From an uncultured Lachnospiraceae bacterium (GTDB lineage: Bacteria > Bacillota > Clostridia > Lachnospirales > Lachnospiraceae), in the NCBI GenBank assembly GCA_905236615.1, contig CAJORC010000065.1, forward strand, positions 1 through 6,399: 6,399 nt of DNA. The letters are read 5' to 3'. The notes below the pieces were generated by a model. It was not told the DNA's origin. It saw nothing but the letters and a program-made list of their open reading frames with translations, and did no database searches. Below, one piece after another: positions 6,123 to 6,399 of this stretch (its first letter is position 1; the number at the start of each line of letters is the position of its first letter). A program made the translations under genes and the position numbers.

Positions 6123-6332
6123 TTATGCGATTGAGGTAACTGTATAGTCTTTGGCTTCAACTGCGTTCTTAAGCAGATCATCCGCAATTTCAGCTGAAAG
6201 AGTTACCACGGCTGTGCCTTTTTCGTGGCTTACTTCTGCCGCCGTCACACCTTCAAGCGCTTCGAGGGCCTTTTTTACCGTTGCTTCACAGTGTCCGCAC
6301 ATCATGCCTTCAATATTCAATGTCTTTGTCAT
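6123..6332 (-). CDS. HMA-domain copper/heavy-metal-binding protein (CopZ-like), possibly the C-terminus of a longer protein
   Basis: A 69-residue heavy-metal-associated domain that would bind Cu(I) or a similar soft metal and pass it to a transporter. The binding motif M-x-C-x-x-C is GMMCGHC, with C12 and C15, and strand-helix elements follow in the order expected for the ferredoxin-like fold, ending in KDYTVTSI. The start at 6332 is preceded by GGAGG eight bases away (6345-6341); an ATG at 6347 in the same frame overlaps that site and has only a weak AGAAGAG before it. However, the frame stays open to the window edge (6399) and encodes a charged stretch (FDRIIDDINRKTEEK), while both other minus-strand frames have stops there. 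HMA domains also occur at the C-terminus of copper P-type ATPases in Clostridia, so this may be the tail of a larger gene. It appears unrelated to the partner-switch genes. Confidence 0.85.
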   Translation of the reverse strand: MTKTLNIEGMMCGHCEATVKKALEALEGVTAAEVSHEKGTAVVTLSAEIADDLLKNAVEAKDYTVTSIA

Positions 6333-6340
6333 CTTTTTTT

Positions 6341-6345
6341 CCTCC
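6341..6345 (-). promoter_or_regulatory. Ribosome binding site of the HMA gene
   Basis: GGAGG on the minus strand, eight bases before the ATG at 6332. If the gene is really longer, this is just the coding sequence of a Glu/Lys-rich linker. Confidence 0.5.
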
Positions 6346-6399
6346 ATTTTCTCTTCTGTTTTTCTGTTGATATCATCTATGATCCTGTCAAATTCTGAC

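Overview
The window looks like a chromosomal segment from a moderately AT-rich Gram-positive anaerobe. Genes are tightly packed, with strong GGAGG-type ribosome binding sites, and the protein set (SpoIIE-type phosphatase, STAS and RsbW-like pair, copper-chaperone-type HMA domain) fits Clostridia. Lachnospiraceae (Butyrivibrio/Roseburia-like) is my best guess from the general flavour of the proteins. No rRNA or marker gene is present to settle it.

Layout. Positions 1-83 hold two back-to-back hairpins with no gene. A minus-strand operon then runs from 5085 down to 113. It is transcribed in the order sensor-fused MFS transporter (3136-5085), D-Ala-D-Ala-ligase-like ATP-grasp enzyme (2222-3139), RsbU-like membrane phosphatase (113-2218). 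The genes are joined by a 4-base ATGA overlap and a 3-base gap. A 228-base divergent promoter region (5086-5313) separates it from a plus-strand pair: a STAS anti-sigma-factor antagonist (5314-5610) and an RsbW-like anti-sigma/serine kinase (5633-6049). A palindromic bidirectional terminator (6064-6111) closes that pair. A convergent minus-strand HMA-domain gene (6123-6332) follows and may be the 3' end of a longer gene that leaves the window.

How the genes may work together. The phosphatase, STAS protein and RsbW-like kinase are the three classical parts of a partner-switching circuit, split over two divergent transcripts. Usual logic: the kinase phosphorylates the STAS serine, the phosphatase removes the phosphate when its extracellular Cache domain senses a ligand, and the unphosphorylated STAS protein then sequesters the kinase from its target. 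No sigma factor is present, so the output is unknown. The less usual part is the company. The phosphatase ectodomain carries residues matching the amino-acid-binding dCache motif. It is co-transcribed with a divergent amino-acid-ligase-like ATP-grasp enzyme and with an MFS protein that carries its own extracellular sensor-like domain. A make-export-sense loop for an amino-acid-derived molecule, feeding a partner switch, is a reasonable but untested reading.
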